This document shows positions 5,775-5,902 of a stretch of 5,902 bases of DNA, piece by piece. The notes beneath the pieces are model-generated. The model did no database searches and was not told the origin of the DNA. It saw nothing but the letters and a program-made list of their open reading frames with translations. Within the stretch, counting starts at the first letter, position 1, and every line of letters starts with the position of its first letter. A program made the translations under genes and the position numbers. This DNA comes from Pseudomonadota bacterium (GTDB lineage: Bacteria; Pseudomonadota; Gammaproteobacteria; Acidiferrobacterales; Acidiferrobacteraceae). The DNA lies in assembly GCA_021797365.1 (NCBI GenBank), contig JAJZZU010000181.1, positions 1-5,902 of the forward strand, in the 5' to 3' direction.

Positions 5775-5902
5775 CTATCGGCGGGCGCGCTCGAGGGCAT
5801 TTATGCTCACGAACAGGTTGCGGCGCCGAAACATGACCGGGCTTTCCAGCAACAGGAGTGGGCGCAGTCCGGGCGTGTCCGATGCCGCAAACCAGGGTTC
5901 GG
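5775..5902 (-). CDS. C-terminal tail of a GC-rich gene, cut by the right edge
   Basis: Forty-one codons before a TAG at 5775-5777 are open to the window edge. They read EPWFAASDTPGLRPLLLLES, then PVMFRRRNLFVSINALERAR. This is much more protein-like than the other open frames here: it has a hydrophobic Leu run and ends in a basic amphipathic helix. Codon use is GC-rich like topB. In PFGI-1-type ICEs a protein of the PFL_4669 family is often encoded upstream of topB in the same direction, and this tail could belong to it. I cannot confirm that from 41 residues. The following 117 bases to the start of the 76-aa gene hold no clear terminator. Confidence 0.6.
   Translation of the reverse strand, partial: EPWFAASDTPGLRPLLLLESPVMFRRRNLFVSINALERARR

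Larger units (their letters stand above)
1..5902. mobile_element. Probable ICE or plasmid segment with a cargo region at about 2150-5230
   Basis: GC-rich topB, a ParR-like gene and a GC-rich upstream gene tail flank lower-GC accessory cassettes. This is typical of a maintenance module interrupted by cargo. No integrase, relaxase, transposase or attachment site is in view, so the type of element is inferred and its ends lie outside the window. Confidence 0.4.

Overview
The window looks like part of an integrative conjugative element (ICE) or large plasmid from a GC-rich proteobacterium. It has a GC-rich backbone at both ends and a block of lower-GC accessory genes between about 2150 and 5230. 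The organism cannot be named from the sequence. The ICE reading rests on a DNA topoisomerase III gene (topB), a ParR/StbB-like small protein, and the tail of a GC-rich gene upstream in the same orientation. These are typical of the replication/maintenance module of proteobacterial ICEs, but no integrase, relaxase or attachment site is visible.

Layout from left to right. Positions 1-1547 (minus) hold topB, cut by the left window edge, with a clear Toprim motif and catalytic tyrosine. A short divergent intergenic region follows, with a compact triple repeat (1672-1699). Next comes a plus-strand ParR/StbB-like protein (1737-2150) with no ParM beside it. A minus-strand cassette comes next: an uncharacterised 213-aa coiled-coil protein (2197-2838), preceded in transcription order by a gene broken by two compensating frameshifts (2890-3453). 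The restored product of that gene carries an RNAVAH (Rx4H) motif like that of HEPN ribonucleases. Positions 3454-3768 hold no convincing gene, and their middle part is GC-rich again.

A second minus-strand cassette follows. A GTG-started fusion of a GNAT acetyltransferase to a PUA/EVE-like domain (4136-5182) overlaps by 23 bp a stand-alone ASCH-domain protein (3769-4158). Two PUA-fold-like modules coupled to an acetyltransferase suggest action on RNA or modified nucleic acid. Upstream is an intergenic region with a nested inverted repeat (5245-5291) and a perfect DnaA-box match (5324-5332). Then come a small unknown protein (5427-5657) and the C-terminal tail of another GC-rich gene (5775-5902, cut by the right edge).

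The simplest reading is that two accessory cassettes, possibly defence or toxin-antitoxin in nature, sit in a cargo site beside topB. The GNAT-PUA/ASCH pair and the HEPN-like/coiled-coil pair are the most likely places for a little-described system. Their functions are inferred from motifs only.
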